A stretch of DNA of 64,000 bases from Minisyncoccus sp023229485 (GCA_041663645.1 JBAYMH010000001.1:1-64000); one strand, 5' to 3'; positions 7,734-16,411 are shown, counted from the stretch's first letter. Notes: generated from the letters alone by a model not told the origin. Numbers and translations: made by a program.

Positions 7734-9299
7734 ATGGATGAAAAATATTATCTCAAAATAGGCAGAGCAGCAGATCTTTCAATTAAAAAAGAAAGAATAC
7801 TCTATCGGTTCTTTGAAATGCTCGTGCCATTACTTAGCTTAACAGTTTTATTTCTTGGTGTTATTCTATCTTTTAAGCAACCTTTCTGGATATCAATTTT
7901 TATCATTATTTATGATCTTTATTGGCTTTTTCGTACCATTCATTTTTATTTCTATCTTCGAAGTAGTTATGCCAAAATGAAGGCCAATGAACAGGAAGAC
8001 TGGCTTGCTAGGTTAGACGCCTTGGGAGCACCAAAAAATGGCTTAAAAGTGAATAATTGGAGGGAGGACATCTATCATCTGTTAATCTTACCTACCTATA
8101 AGGAGCCATTAGACCTTGTCTATCAAACCTTTGCCAATTTATCAAAAATAGACTATCCAAAAGATAAAATGATAGTTGTTTTTGCTTGCGAAGAAGCAGA
8201 TCGAGAAAATGCTATCAAAATTTCAGAAAAAATAAAAAATGATTTTGGTCATTTATTTTTTAAATTTGTTATTACTTGGCACCCACGAGGAATAGCGGGA
8301 GAAATTCCAGGGCATGGGGCTAATGATGCTTGGGCAAGTAAGCAAGTAAAAGAGCTTATTATTGACCCATTAAAGATTCCTTATGAAAATATCATTGTTT
8401 CATCTTTCGATATAGATGCATGCGTGTTCCCAAAATATTTTAGCTGCTTAACATATATCTATCTTACAGTAGACCATCCTTGTCGTGCCAGCTATCAGCC
8501 AGTTCCTCTATATTTAAATAATATTTGGCAAACGCCAATAATTTCTAGGGTTTTTTCTTTTTCAGCTACTTTTTGGCACACAATGAATCAAGAACAACCA
8601 GAAAAATTAGTTACTTTTTCTTCACACTCTATGAGCTTTAAAGCATTGAATGATGTTGGCTTTAAACAAACTAATGTTGTTTCAGATGATTCTAGAATAT
8701 TCTGGCAATGTTTTTTTAAGTATGATGGCGATTATCGAGTAGAGCCAATGTTTTATCCAATTTCTATGGATGCTAATTGTGCAAACGGCACATGGGCTAC
8801 TTTGAAAAATATTTATCAACAACAAAAACGCTGGGCCTATGGAGTGGGCGAAGTTCCATATTATCTTTTTGCGTGCCTAAAGGATAAAAAAATACCTATA
8901 AAGAAAAAACTATCAATGGGGTGGGACCTAATTGAAGGGCATGTTTCATGGGCAGTTTCTTCTATTTTAATTTTTGCCTTAGGATGGCTTCCGATATTTT
9001 TTGGCGGAGCACAATTTGCCGAAACATTACTAGCTTATAATCTTCCAAAAACAACTAGTACAATCTTAACCATTAATATGCTTGGATTAATCGGGTCTAT
9101 CTATCTAAGTATGGTGCTTTTACCGAAACGTCCCAAAGAAGTTGGTTTTATGAGATATTTTTCAATGATTATAGAATGGGTATTAATACCATTCATTACT
9201 ATATTTTTTAGTTCTATTCCTGCTCTTCATGCTCAATTTCATTGGTTAACAGGAAGATATATGGGATTCTGGGTTACTCCAAAAGTAAGGAAAAAATAG
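7734..9299 (+). CDS. Membrane-bound family 2 glycosyltransferase
   Basis: This 521-residue protein has two N-terminal membrane helices (about 25-75), a GT-A catalytic domain (about 110-370) and three or four C-terminal helices (about 395-510). That is the topology of cellulose-synthase-like processive enzymes. Visible motifs are ILPTYKEP near 118, FDIDA with DxD near 225, VVSDDSRIFWQ near 320 as the acidic base region, and QQQKRWAYG near 361-369 as the QxxRW-type motif. The polymer it makes cannot be told from sequence. It is followed by a small membrane protein that may belong to the same unit. Confidence 0.85.
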   Translation: MDEKYYLKIGRAADLSIKKERILYRFFEMLVPLLSLTVLFLGVILSFKQPFWISIFIIIYDLYWLFRTIHFYFYLRSSYAKMKANEQEDWLARLDALGAPKNGLKVNNWREDIYHLLILPTYKEPLDLVYQTFANLSKIDYPKDKMIVVFACEEADRENAIKISEKIKNDFGHLFFKFVITWHPRGIAGEIPGHGANDAWASKQVKELIIDPLKIPYENIIVSSFDIDACVFPKYFSCLTYIYLTVDHPCRASYQPVPLYLNNIWQTPIISRVFSFSATFWHTMNQEQPEKLVTFSSHSMSFKALNDVGFKQTNVVSDDSRIFWQCFFKYDGDYRVEPMFYPISMDANCANGTWATLKNIYQQQKRWAYGVGEVPYYLFACLKDKKIPIKKKLSMGWDLIEGHVSWAVSSILIFALGWLPIFFGGAQFAETLLAYNLPKTTSTILTINMLGLIGSIYLSMVLLPKRPKEVGFMRYFSMIIEWVLIPFITIFFSSIPALHAQFHWLTGRYMGFWVTPKVRKK

Positions 9300-9367
9300 A
9301 CTTGATTAAGTTTATTTTTTGTTTTCAGCCAGTGACTTTCTATGATATAATTCAAGTATTAAATCAA

Positions 9368-9970
9368 ATGGAGGAAAAAGATAAATTAACAATAACGGCA
9401 GAAGATGAAAAAGTGGTTAAGGAAAGACTTCACGAGTTTTCTGTTAATACAAAACCAAAAGAAGCCGGAGTTATTCGACTTACTCCTTCAATGCTAACGA
9501 ACCAATCATCAAATGAGGCAGATCAACCAGATCAAGATGAGTCATCAAATGAGGCAGATCAACCAGATTTAAGTAATGAATTCCTGGAAGAAGAAAATCA
9601 AATCAATGAAGACATAAAAATACTTAGTAATAAAGAAAAAATAACCGAAAACTCTCTTTCTCCTAATTATAATATTGTTTTTTATACATACAGCCTTAAG
9701 AAAAAAACTTTTGATTTTGTAGCTGGATTTATAACAGTATTTGCAATGTATTGTTTTTTAAATTTTCAGCCCTTAATAATATTTTTGATTTTTTTGATTG
9801 GAGCGATGGAAGCTGTTTTAGCTTTCAAATCCAACAGGATGTATATTGTTTGGGGGTTTATTTGGGGATCAGCATTCTCTAGTTTTATTGCTTTATTTTT
9901 ATCTTTAGCATTAATTTATTTTCCAACAAATCCATTTGTTATTAAAATATTTAGCATTCTCGGAAAATAA
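9368..9970 (+). CDS. Hypothetical membrane protein with tandem acidic repeat
   Basis: The family is not recognised. The ATG at 9368 is preferred because it lies clear of the upstream gene and gives a 200-residue protein. The longer open frame starts inside that gene. The N-terminal 115 residues are polar, with a 36-base tandem duplication producing SSNEADQPD twice (about residues 47-67). Three hydrophobic segments follow (about 117-190). It ends just before a bidirectional terminator shared with recG. Confidence 0.7.
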   Translation: MEEKDKLTITAEDEKVVKERLHEFSVNTKPKEAGVIRLTPSMLTNQSSNEADQPDQDESSNEADQPDLSNEFLEEENQINEDIKILSNKEKITENSLSPNYNIVFYTYSLKKKTFDFVAGFITVFAMYCFLNFQPLIIFLIFLIGAMEAVLAFKSNRMYIVWGFIWGSAFSSFIALFLSLALIYFPTNPFVIKIFSILGK

Positions 9971-9993
9971 AAAACCGCATATATGCGGTTTTA
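9971..9993. terminator. Bidirectional terminator between convergent genes
   Basis: A perfect palindromic stem, AAACCGCATA/TATGCGGTTT, is flanked by A and T runs. It serves the rightward gene ending at 9970. The leftward recG stop lies inside it. Confidence 0.7.
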
Positions 9994-12129
9994 TTCTAAA
10001 TGTATTTTTTCACTAAAAGATTCAAGCCTAACTTTAAGAGTAGGGTATTTTTTTAATTGGATATCATATCCAATTATTTCTTCTGCGGTCTCTTTTATTT
10101 TTTCAATTATTCGAGAATCTTTTAGAGCATTCATTGCAAAATCGGGGATGCCCCATTGTCTTACTCCAAAAAAATCGCCCGGACCTCTAATCTTCAAATC
10201 CATTTCTGATAACTTGAACCCACTATCATACTTTATCATTGCTTGTAATCTCTGATTTGTCTTAGTGCTACTTGAATCAGTCAGTAAAAAACAATATGAT
10301 TGATATTCTCCTCTGCCAACACGCCCTCGAAATTGGTGGAGTTGAGCAAGACCAAATCTATCGGCTCCTTCAATCATCATTACCGTTGCATTTGGAATAT
10401 CTATACCGACTTCAACCACAGAAGTTGAAACAAGAATATCAAACTTTTTTAATCTAAAATCCCTCATAATCTTTTCTTTTTCTTTGGGCGTCATTTTTCC
10501 ATGTAGTATCTCTATTTTACGATGGGGAAATATTTTTTTGGAAAGTTTGTCATATTCTTCTTTCACGTTTTTCATTTCAAGCATTATTTCCTTTTTTTCA
10601 TCATTGGCATCAATTCTTGGGCAGATTACGAATGCTTGACGTCCATCCTTTATTTGTTCCTCGATAAAGTTATATGCTTTTTGCCTATTAGTTTCAGTTA
10701 TAATATTTGTTTTAATAACCTTTCTTCCTTTAGGCATTTCGGTAATAGTCGATAAATCAAGATCGCCCCAGATAGTCAAGGCTAAGCTTCGGGGGATAGG
10801 CGTAGCAGTCATTGATAGTAGATGCGGAATCTTGTCTTTCATCTTTCCACAAAGTGCAGCCCTCTGCTTTACACCAAAACGATGCTGCTCATCAACTACA
10901 ACCAGTCCAAGGTTATTAAATAAAACTTTCGTTTCTCTCTTTGCAGTTTTCTTTTTTGGATTACTCGCAATCAAAGCATGAGTTCCAATAAGTACATCTA
11001 TCTCGCCATCAGCTGTTTTTTTGAGTAATCTTTCTCGTGAAATTTCAATGGTATCAGATTTTAATTTTTTAGAATAATACTTATCTTCTTTTCCGGTCAG
11101 TAATCCAATATTTATATTATATCCCTTGAGAATGTTAAAAAATGTTTTGAAATGTTGTTTGGCAAGTATTTCGGTTGGAGCCATCACAACGACTTGACTT
11201 TTATTTTTAACTGTATTTATCGTTGCCATTATGGATACAACAGTTTTTCCAGAACCAACATCTCCTTGGAGTAGGCGATTCATCGGATAGCTTCTAGTCA
11301 TATCCTTTATTATTTGCCAGCCAGATTTTTTTTGTTCTTGAGTTAATTCAAAAGGCAAATCATCCAAAAATCGGTCTATTACATTTTTATTTATTGGTAC
11401 TGGGATTGAGGTTTCTTTTTCATTTTCAATTTTTTTCTTTGCAGCAAAAAGCGTAATCATAAAAATATTTTCAAAAGAAAATCTTTCTTGTGCCTTTTGT
11501 GCTAATTCCATATTAGTAGGGAAGTGTATTTGATAAAGTGCTTCTCGAAGAGAAATAAGATCATGCTTTTTTATAACCTCTTCTGGGAGAGTTTCAGGAA
11601 TCTTATTCTTAATTTCATCAAGTATGGGTTTTAAAACAAATCTTATCCATCGCGAAGTAATTCCTTTTGTTTCGCTATATACCCCAGCAATTTTACCAAG
11701 ATGCATATTTTCCTTATCGGATACTTTCTCAAAAGTTGGAGAGCTAAGATAAATATGATTGTTATTAATTGCAATTTTTCCAGCCAAAATCAATGTATCT
11801 CCTTTCTTAATATTTTTAAAAATATATGGCTGGTTAAACCAGACAACCTCAATCGACGCTGTCTCGTCCTGAATAACAGCTTTCGTTATCGCCATTCTTT
11901 TTCTAAGACTTTTTTCTTCCTGAATTTCTAAAACAGATCCTTTGATGCAAGCACTTTCATTTATCTTAATTGAGTCAATACGCTTGATGTTAGAATAATC
12001 TTGATAATATTTAGGGAAATAAAAAACAAGATCTCCTAATGTTTTAATCTTAAGAGTCTTTAGTCTTTTTCCAAAAGCAGGGCCGACATGGGGAATATAT
12101 TCAATTGGAGTAGAAAAAGTATATTGCAT
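9991..12129 (-). CDS. recG: ATP-dependent DNA helicase RecG
   Basis: RecG remodels stalled replication forks and branch-migrates Holliday junctions. The start chosen is the ATG at 12129 (712 residues). An in-frame TTG at 12150 would add seven residues. The N-terminal wedge/OB-fold region precedes the helicase core, which has Walker A GDVGSGKT (about residue 289), the DEQHRFGVKQR box, SMTATPIPRS, and the motif VI region GRVGRGEYQS. The C-terminal RecG tail (IRGPGDFFGVRQ) is present. The length matches the family. A TAAAAT hexamer at 12140-12145 could be its -10 box, giving a very short leader. Confidence 0.97.
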   Translation of the reverse strand: MQYTFSTPIEYIPHVGPAFGKRLKTLKIKTLGDLVFYFPKYYQDYSNIKRIDSIKINESACIKGSVLEIQEEKSLRKRMAITKAVIQDETASIEVVWFNQPYIFKNIKKGDTLILAGKIAINNNHIYLSSPTFEKVSDKENMHLGKIAGVYSETKGITSRWIRFVLKPILDEIKNKIPETLPEEVIKKHDLISLREALYQIHFPTNMELAQKAQERFSFENIFMITLFAAKKKIENEKETSIPVPINKNVIDRFLDDLPFELTQEQKKSGWQIIKDMTRSYPMNRLLQGDVGSGKTVVSIMATINTVKNKSQVVVMAPTEILAKQHFKTFFNILKGYNINIGLLTGKEDKYYSKKLKSDTIEISRERLLKKTADGEIDVLIGTHALIASNPKKKTAKRETKVLFNNLGLVVVDEQHRFGVKQRAALCGKMKDKIPHLLSMTATPIPRSLALTIWGDLDLSTITEMPKGRKVIKTNIITETNRQKAYNFIEEQIKDGRQAFVICPRIDANDEKKEIMLEMKNVKEEYDKLSKKIFPHRKIEILHGKMTPKEKEKIMRDFRLKKFDILVSTSVVEVGIDIPNATVMMIEGADRFGLAQLHQFRGRVGRGEYQSYCFLLTDSSSTKTNQRLQAMIKYDSGFKLSEMDLKIRGPGDFFGVRQWGIPDFAMNALKDSRIIEKIKETAEEIIGYDIQLKKYPTLKVRLESFSEKIHLE

Positions 12130-12183
12130 AGATATATGTATTTTATCCAAAAATGCAAAATGTAGCTAGCCTCCAAACAAAAG

Positions 12184-12262
12184 CCTTCGACTCCTCTCGT
12201 TCTTTTTGCATTGATGTTATGTCCATTGCAAGGGGAGTCGCCTTCGCATCAATCTCTGCTGA
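12184..12262. repeat. 79-bp direct repeat, copy A
   Basis: This is near-identical to 12516-12594. It spans the boundary between two tRNA-Arg-associated elements: it starts with the T-arm-like CTTCGACTCCTCTCG, then an imperfect TTGCA/TGCAA hairpin, then the GGGGAGTCG arm of the next element. It gives chance open reading frames that should not be annotated as genes. Confidence 0.75.
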
Positions 12263-12342
12263 TCCGCCAGCTGGCGGAGACTCAGGCTGGCTTTTGTTTC
12301 ATCCGCCAACTGGCGGAAATCAAAAGCCTTCTCCTCCTCTTG
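12228..12342 (-). repeat. tRNA-tail palindromic element, Arg copy with nested palindromes
   Basis: This shares its core with 12561-12655 and with the tRNA-Ser(GCT) element at 25199-25298 (CCAGCCTGAG, GATGCGAAGGCGA on the minus strand). Its outer arms match tRNA-Arg instead. Two 16-bp palindromes (TCCGCCAGCTGGCGGA at 12263-12278 and a one-base variant at 12302-12317) occupy the tips of its two internal hairpins. The simpler copy at 12561-12655 has short loops there. Confidence 0.75.
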
Positions 12343-12360
12343 AATATCCATCTATATTAT

Positions 12361-12531
12361 CGAGAGGAGTCCCTTCAAATAAATTTCTGGTGAAATTTTT
12401 TGAAGGCCTGGCTCAGCCCCAGTCTGTTTCGTATAAAAATTTGCTAATTTTTTACTCAACTCCCGACTCGCCGCCAGTCGCGGCTCCGTCCTTGATTGCA
12501 AAAACAATCAAGCCACCTTCGACTCCTCTCG
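12361..12531 (-). repeat. tRNA-tail palindromic element, Arg copy with perfect arms
   Basis: The ends are a perfect 11-bp inverted repeat, CGAGAGGAGTC and GACTCCTCTCG. This is exactly the T-arm segment of the tRNA-Arg gene at 12701-12711. Inside are the AT-rich hairpin with the CTGGTG loop (12371-12406), a GGCCTGGCTCAGCC hairpin and further small dyads. It is longer than the other elements at 171 bases. Confidence 0.75.
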
Positions 12532-12594
12532 TTCTCTTTGCATTGATGTTATGTCCATTGCAAGGGGAGTCGCCTTCGCATCAATCTCTGCTGA
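12516..12594. repeat. 79-bp direct repeat, copy B
   Basis: This is the second copy of 12184-12262, with one clear base difference in the T run. Together the copies show that the arm-spacer-arm junction was duplicated as a unit. Confidence 0.75.
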
Positions 12595-12655
12595 GATTGG
12601 CTCAGGCTGGCTTTTAGCTCAGTCAGCTAAAAGCCTTCTCCTCCTCTTGAGGGCA
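12561..12655 (-). repeat. tRNA-tail palindromic element, Arg copy nearest the tRNA
   Basis: Read on the minus strand it runs from GCCCTCAAGAGGAGGAG to GCGACTCCCC. The first hairpin is GGCTTTTAGCT/AGCTAAAAGCC with a GACTG-type loop, and the second is the GCCTGAGCC...GCGAAGGC hairpin. The first hairpin stem differs from that at 25212-25236 by paired changes that keep base pairing. It lies just 3' of the tRNA-Arg terminator. Confidence 0.75.
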
Positions 12656-12690
12656 CAAAAAATACCCTCCAATCGAAGGGTATTTTTTTG
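12656..12690 (-). terminator. Terminator of tRNA-Arg
   Basis: AAAAATACCC pairs with GGGTATTTTT around a short loop. It lies four bases past the 3' end of the leftward tRNA-Arg gene, with a T run in the direction of tRNA transcription. Confidence 0.7.
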
Positions 12691-12694
12691 TGTG

Positions 12695-12766
12695 TGCCCT
12701 CGAGAGGAGTCGAACCCCTGTCGCAAGCTCCGCAAGCTCGTATTCTATCCATTGAACTACGAGGGC
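12695..12766 (-). tRNA. tRNA-Arg (anticodon GCG)
   Basis: On the minus strand the acceptor stem pairs GCCCTCG with CGAGGGC, followed by discriminator A. The anticodon stem CGAGC/GCTTG encloses TTGCGGA, giving GCG. The T-arm is AGGGGTTCGACTCCTCT. CCA is not encoded. A GCG rather than ACG anticodon means no adenosine-to-inosine editing is needed to read CGC and CGT. Confidence 0.92.
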
Positions 12767-12824
12767 AAAATACATTATTCATACTATCAGAAATCTAGCG
12801 AAAATCAAATTAAAACCTAAAACA

Positions 12825-12847
12825 AAAAACTGCCTGAGGCAGTCTTT
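12825..12847 (-). terminator. Terminator of the WG-like repeat gene
   Basis: AAACTGCC/GGCAGTCTT forms a short stem with a three-base loop. On the minus strand it is followed by a long T run, just after the stop of the gene ending at 12856. Confidence 0.6.
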
Positions 12848-12855
12848 AAATTAAC

Positions 12856-14280
12856 TTATTTTATCTCTACACTCCACGTTCCTTCTTTTTGATAAATGAA
12901 TCCATAATGTTCACCTTTTATAAAGAATTCTGAACCAACACTTTGATATGGACCCTTATCAACTCCATTAATATTTACATACCATTGACCACTCGCTGCT
13001 TGATATCCAAAAATAAAAGCGTTTCCATCAACATAGATGGGGGTAGTCTTTGGATAGATACCTTTAATTTTACCTCCTATTTCTACGTGATAACCATCAT
13101 CTTTTTTAAATACGTGATTTTGTGCTAATTCGGTTTGTTCTCCAGACAAAGCCTCGGTTCCATTTATATTGACGTATTTTAGTCCATCTTTATTGTAAGT
13201 AAAGCTGAAAATAAATTTTTGATAATCATAAATAGTAGCCTCAGTAACTTCATATACTCTTCCGCTAATATTCAAATATTGTTTTCCATTTTCATTATAC
13301 AAGAAATAAAAATTATCATTTTTGTATATTATCCCATTTCCAGTATCAACATAAGGACCATAAACATTGCCATTTAGATTTATATACTTTTTACTATTAC
13401 TTACATAAGAAAAGGCATAGAAACCATTATCAGAAAGATAGATATTGTTATCAATAGTTACATAGGGTCCATACTTTTTATTATTCATATAAACATAAAA
13501 ATAAATATCTCCTATGTTTTTTGCTGCATAAATATATCCAGCTTTTGAATAATAAACGTTGGAAGCATCATTGAAAGGACCAGAAAATGTTCCATCTATA
13601 TTGATAAACCACCCTCCCTTAGCTTCGTCATAATAAGAATATCCATATTTATTTTCATAGATACTTGGAACAATCGGCCTAGCAATTCCTTTTTTTTCAA
13701 AACGTTGATAGGCGTTAGAAATAGACCCGTTTATATTTACATATTGGAACCCATCTTTTTCATAAAAGAAAGCAAAATTATCATCCATCATTGACAACTT
13801 ACCGGCCGAACTAAATGGTCCAAAAATTTTAACTCCTTCGGCAGTAGGAATTACCACGTTTGGAATAGGGTTAGTTTGTGGTTGTGTTGGCTGTGAAACG
13901 TTAAACCAAGAAAAAAATTCAGAAAATTTATCTGGACTTGCTTTCGTCGCAGTTTGAATAAAAATAACAATAGCAAATATGACTAGAACTGAAAAAATAA
14001 TTATAGCAGGTAATATTTTTTTCTTTTTTTCTTTCGGTAAGTTATTATTACTATCAAACCCTTCAAAAGTTATTTTTTGCTTATCTTCTGGAACGATTAC
14101 TAGGGGAGTAGGAACTCCTACGTTTGTCTCGGCCTCTTTATTTCCAAGAGCAATAGGCATTGCCTTTTTCACATCACTTTCTTTCCAGCCTAAAAAAACA
14201 AGGGTTTTAATTATTTCTTGTTCACTAACACCTATCGATATTTTATGTTTTATAGTGTCCAATAATCTTTGATCAGACAT
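12856..14280 (-). CDS. Membrane protein with UBA-like N-terminus and WG-like repeats
   Basis: No exact family is recognised. Residues 1-42 form a compact helical motif (IKHKISIGVSEQEIIKTLVF then GWKESDVKKAM) resembling UBA-like three-helix folds. One membrane helix follows at about 90-110, then a proline-rich linker. Residues 150-474 hold about eight repeats of roughly 40 residues, each with an aromatic segment and a turn such as VNING or NLNGNVYGPY. They resemble WG/KWG-type repeats and probably form a beta-rich outer domain. The N-terminus would be cytoplasmic. It is transcribed alone, with its own terminator. Confidence 0.78.
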   Translation of the reverse strand: MSDQRLLDTIKHKISIGVSEQEIIKTLVFLGWKESDVKKAMPIALGNKEAETNVGVPTPLVIVPEDKQKITFEGFDSNNNLPKEKKKKILPAIIIFSVLVIFAIVIFIQTATKASPDKFSEFFSWFNVSQPTQPQTNPIPNVVIPTAEGVKIFGPFSSAGKLSMMDDNFAFFYEKDGFQYVNINGSISNAYQRFEKKGIARPIVPSIYENKYGYSYYDEAKGGWFINIDGTFSGPFNDASNVYYSKAGYIYAAKNIGDIYFYVYMNNKKYGPYVTIDNNIYLSDNGFYAFSYVSNSKKYINLNGNVYGPYVDTGNGIIYKNDNFYFLYNENGKQYLNISGRVYEVTEATIYDYQKFIFSFTYNKDGLKYVNINGTEALSGEQTELAQNHVFKKDDGYHVEIGGKIKGIYPKTTPIYVDGNAFIFGYQAASGQWYVNINGVDKGPYQSVGSEFFIKGEHYGFIYQKEGTWSVEIK

Positions 14281-14444
14281 AGTTGAGAATAAATTTATAT
14301 ACTATAATTCTACTCTTAATTTATTTTTTTGTGAAGAGTAAAAATTAATTTAATGAATAAATTTTTATTACTTTTTTTGTAATATCACAAATTCGAAAAT
14401 TTATTGACACATAATTTTATTCGCCAATTATTTTTACTTACAAA

Positions 14445-16151
14445 TTACCAGCTTCCTCCACCTCCGCCTCCAAATCCTCCACCTGCACCACCTCCAGAAA
14501 ATCCACTTCCTCCGCTTCCAGCAGTAGATATCGCACTAGAAACAGAATTGTTAATATTATTAATACTGGAAGCAAATACAGCTGCATTAAAAGTTGAATA
14601 ATTTTCGCCAGCATACCAACTTGGATTATAATTTAATCCTTCAAATTTTTTAGCCCATTCTTTTTCTAATCCAAACATTATTGCATAGGGCAATAATTCC
14701 TCAAAATGCTTTGGATTTTTCTCTGGTGCATTATGAAATTTTATTCTTTCAGCTTCTGCCACAGAAATATATTTTTTAAGCCCAAGCATGTATTCTTTTG
14801 TTATTACGCCCTTTATTGTTTTTCGTGGCATTATTAATCCGAATACTATTACCACTATTCCTGCGATAATTATTGCAAGTATGTTTACCCATCCAAAAAA
14901 TGGATCAATTATTAGAGGAATGAAAGAAAAGAATATCATTAAAATTCCGGCAATAATATAACCCAAACGAACAGTTTGAGGATTTTTGGGGAAGTAATTT
15001 TCATTAGTAAGTTTTTGATAAATCATCTTAGGTCCTTCGCTTGTAATAAAAGTAGCCATGGACTGAGGGTGCTCTTTTATATCCGAAAGAGAGGCTTCTT
15101 GAGCTATTTTTCTATTTTTATCGGAAAATAATTCAGTCATTAACTTATTTTGGAATTCAGTCAAATTAGCATCAGGCTCTTTTAGTTTTTTAAAAACATA
15201 ATCTTCTGAATCAAATATTCCCAAATTTTTCTTAGTTGTTTTTTCTATCGTTAAATATTTTTTGATTGCCAGAAGAATTATTTCTGAAGCAATTTTTTGA
15301 GTTTCAACAGTTTCATCCATTACAGCTTTTGACTCTAGTGGAGATAATTTAGGCAGGGGAGAATATTGAGCGATTATTACACCCTTTCCTTTTGGATCTC
15401 TACCATATCGGAACCACCAGTAAAATAAGAAAATGAATACAATAAAAGGGATTGCAACGCCCCAGTTGTCTTTTACAAATTCAATTACTTTCTCATTTTG
15501 AGTTGGCTCGTATATTACTCCTTTATTAAAAGACATGGCAATAGTTATACCCGCCCCAGTATTAAGATTTTCAGAAGTTGATTGATAGGTATTCTTCATT
15601 TGGAGTACATTGCACTCAGTCTGGTCTCCATAATTACCATAAAAACATTTCACATTAGTGATGCCGAATCCATCCATGGTAATTAACGCTTTCTTGATCG
15701 GAACTTCCCACTCATTGCCGATTGCATTCCAATACAACTCATCATGGTCAGAAAAATATCCGATAGCTCTTCTGACAGTATAGCTAATGATATAATTTTT
15801 TTGTCCGGTTACGAGAACATCTTCATCGCCAATTTTCAAACTATAATCATCACCCTCAAAAGACTCAGAAAAAATATAATCATTATTATTTTCATCTTTT
15901 ACGGAAATATTTTCATAGCGGAGATTAAAATTACCAGCACTATTTTTGTATTGATAGGGAATATTACGAAGTATTCCATGCCTTTGTTCGTCGCCAAAAT
16001 CATATAAGATACTTTCCTTAATATTAACCGTTGCATCTTGGTTGACTTGGATATTGACTTGATAATTAGTTATTTCCTCGGCTCTTACGCTAAAACAAAA
16101 GGAAAGCCCAGAAAAAATTATTAAACCTAAAAGTGTGTTTTTTATTTTCAT
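14445..16151 (-). CDS. DUF2207-family membrane protein
   Basis: This 568-residue protein has a signal peptide (about 1-24, cut after VRAEE) and an outer DUF2207 domain (about 25-215) with the typical opening YQVNIQVNQDATVNIKESI and RHGILRNIPY. A helix at about 235-250 is followed by a cytoplasmic part, and a two-helix hairpin lies near 400-445. The C-terminus ends in the glycine- and serine-rich tail (GGAGGGFGGGGGGSW) that marks this family. The function is unknown. It is a single-gene unit, with GTCATT-type repeats upstream. Confidence 0.88.
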   Translation of the reverse strand: MKIKNTLLGLIIFSGLSFCFSVRAEEITNYQVNIQVNQDATVNIKESILYDFGDEQRHGILRNIPYQYKNSAGNFNLRYENISVKDENNNDYIFSESFEGDDYSLKIGDEDVLVTGQKNYIISYTVRRAIGYFSDHDELYWNAIGNEWEVPIKKALITMDGFGITNVKCFYGNYGDQTECNVLQMKNTYQSTSENLNTGAGITIAMSFNKGVIYEPTQNEKVIEFVKDNWGVAIPFIVFIFLFYWWFRYGRDPKGKGVIIAQYSPLPKLSPLESKAVMDETVETQKIASEIILLAIKKYLTIEKTTKKNLGIFDSEDYVFKKLKEPDANLTEFQNKLMTELFSDKNRKIAQEASLSDIKEHPQSMATFITSEGPKMIYQKLTNENYFPKNPQTVRLGYIIAGILMIFFSFIPLIIDPFFGWVNILAIIIAGIVVIVFGLIMPRKTIKGVITKEYMLGLKKYISVAEAERIKFHNAPEKNPKHFEELLPYAIMFGLEKEWAKKFEGLNYNPSWYAGENYSTFNAAVFASSINNINNSVSSAISTAGSGGSGFSGGGAGGGFGGGGGGSW

Positions 16152-16217
16152 AGTTTTGTGTATTTAATTTAACATTATTTTACCATTTTCCAAATATCCT
16201 GTCATTCTTCTTTTTTA

Positions 16218-16320
16218 TCATTCCCGCTTGCCCGCCCATGGAGGGCGAAGGGAATCTCATAAGATGATTCTATTCTTATGTCATTGCGATTTGCCACAGG
16301 CGAAGAAGTTCCGAGATAAG
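16218..16320. repeat. GTCATT-type intergenic palindromic repeats
   Basis: Two units stand in line. One (16218-16268) runs from TCATTCCCG to GGGAATCTCATAAGAT with an internal GCCCGCC/GGGCG dyad. The other (about 16278-16320) begins GTCATTGCGA. They match the pair at 21842-21936 in order and ends but differ in the centre. Such GTCATT repeats are common intergenic elements in many bacteria. Confidence 0.6.
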
Positions 16321-16411
16321 TTCGACTGGGAAAATTTTCCCAAAAATGTTTTCAGTTAGCAAGAAAGTATTTTTTTACTTATAAAAATTTTTCTGTTAAA
16401 ATATAAACATA

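Noticed and set aside
9242..9367. Longer N-terminus for the small membrane protein ending at 9970
   Set aside because: The extra 42 codons overlap the end of the glycosyltransferase gene in another frame. The ATG at 9368 gives a cleaner polar start.
12130..12150. TTG start of RecG at 12150
   Set aside because: It would place the likely -10 hexamer inside the gene, and the ATG at 12129 gives a normal RecG start.
12153..12820. Rightward open frames of 60-154 codons between recG and tRNA-Arg
   Set aside because: They lie wholly within repeated, palindromic sequence, duplicate one another in different frames and run through the tRNA. They are by-products of the repeats.
14401..14440. Rightward promoter-like TTGACA at 14404
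   Set aside because: No rightward gene follows. The region lies downstream of the leftward DUF2207 gene, so this is probably a chance match in AT-rich DNA.
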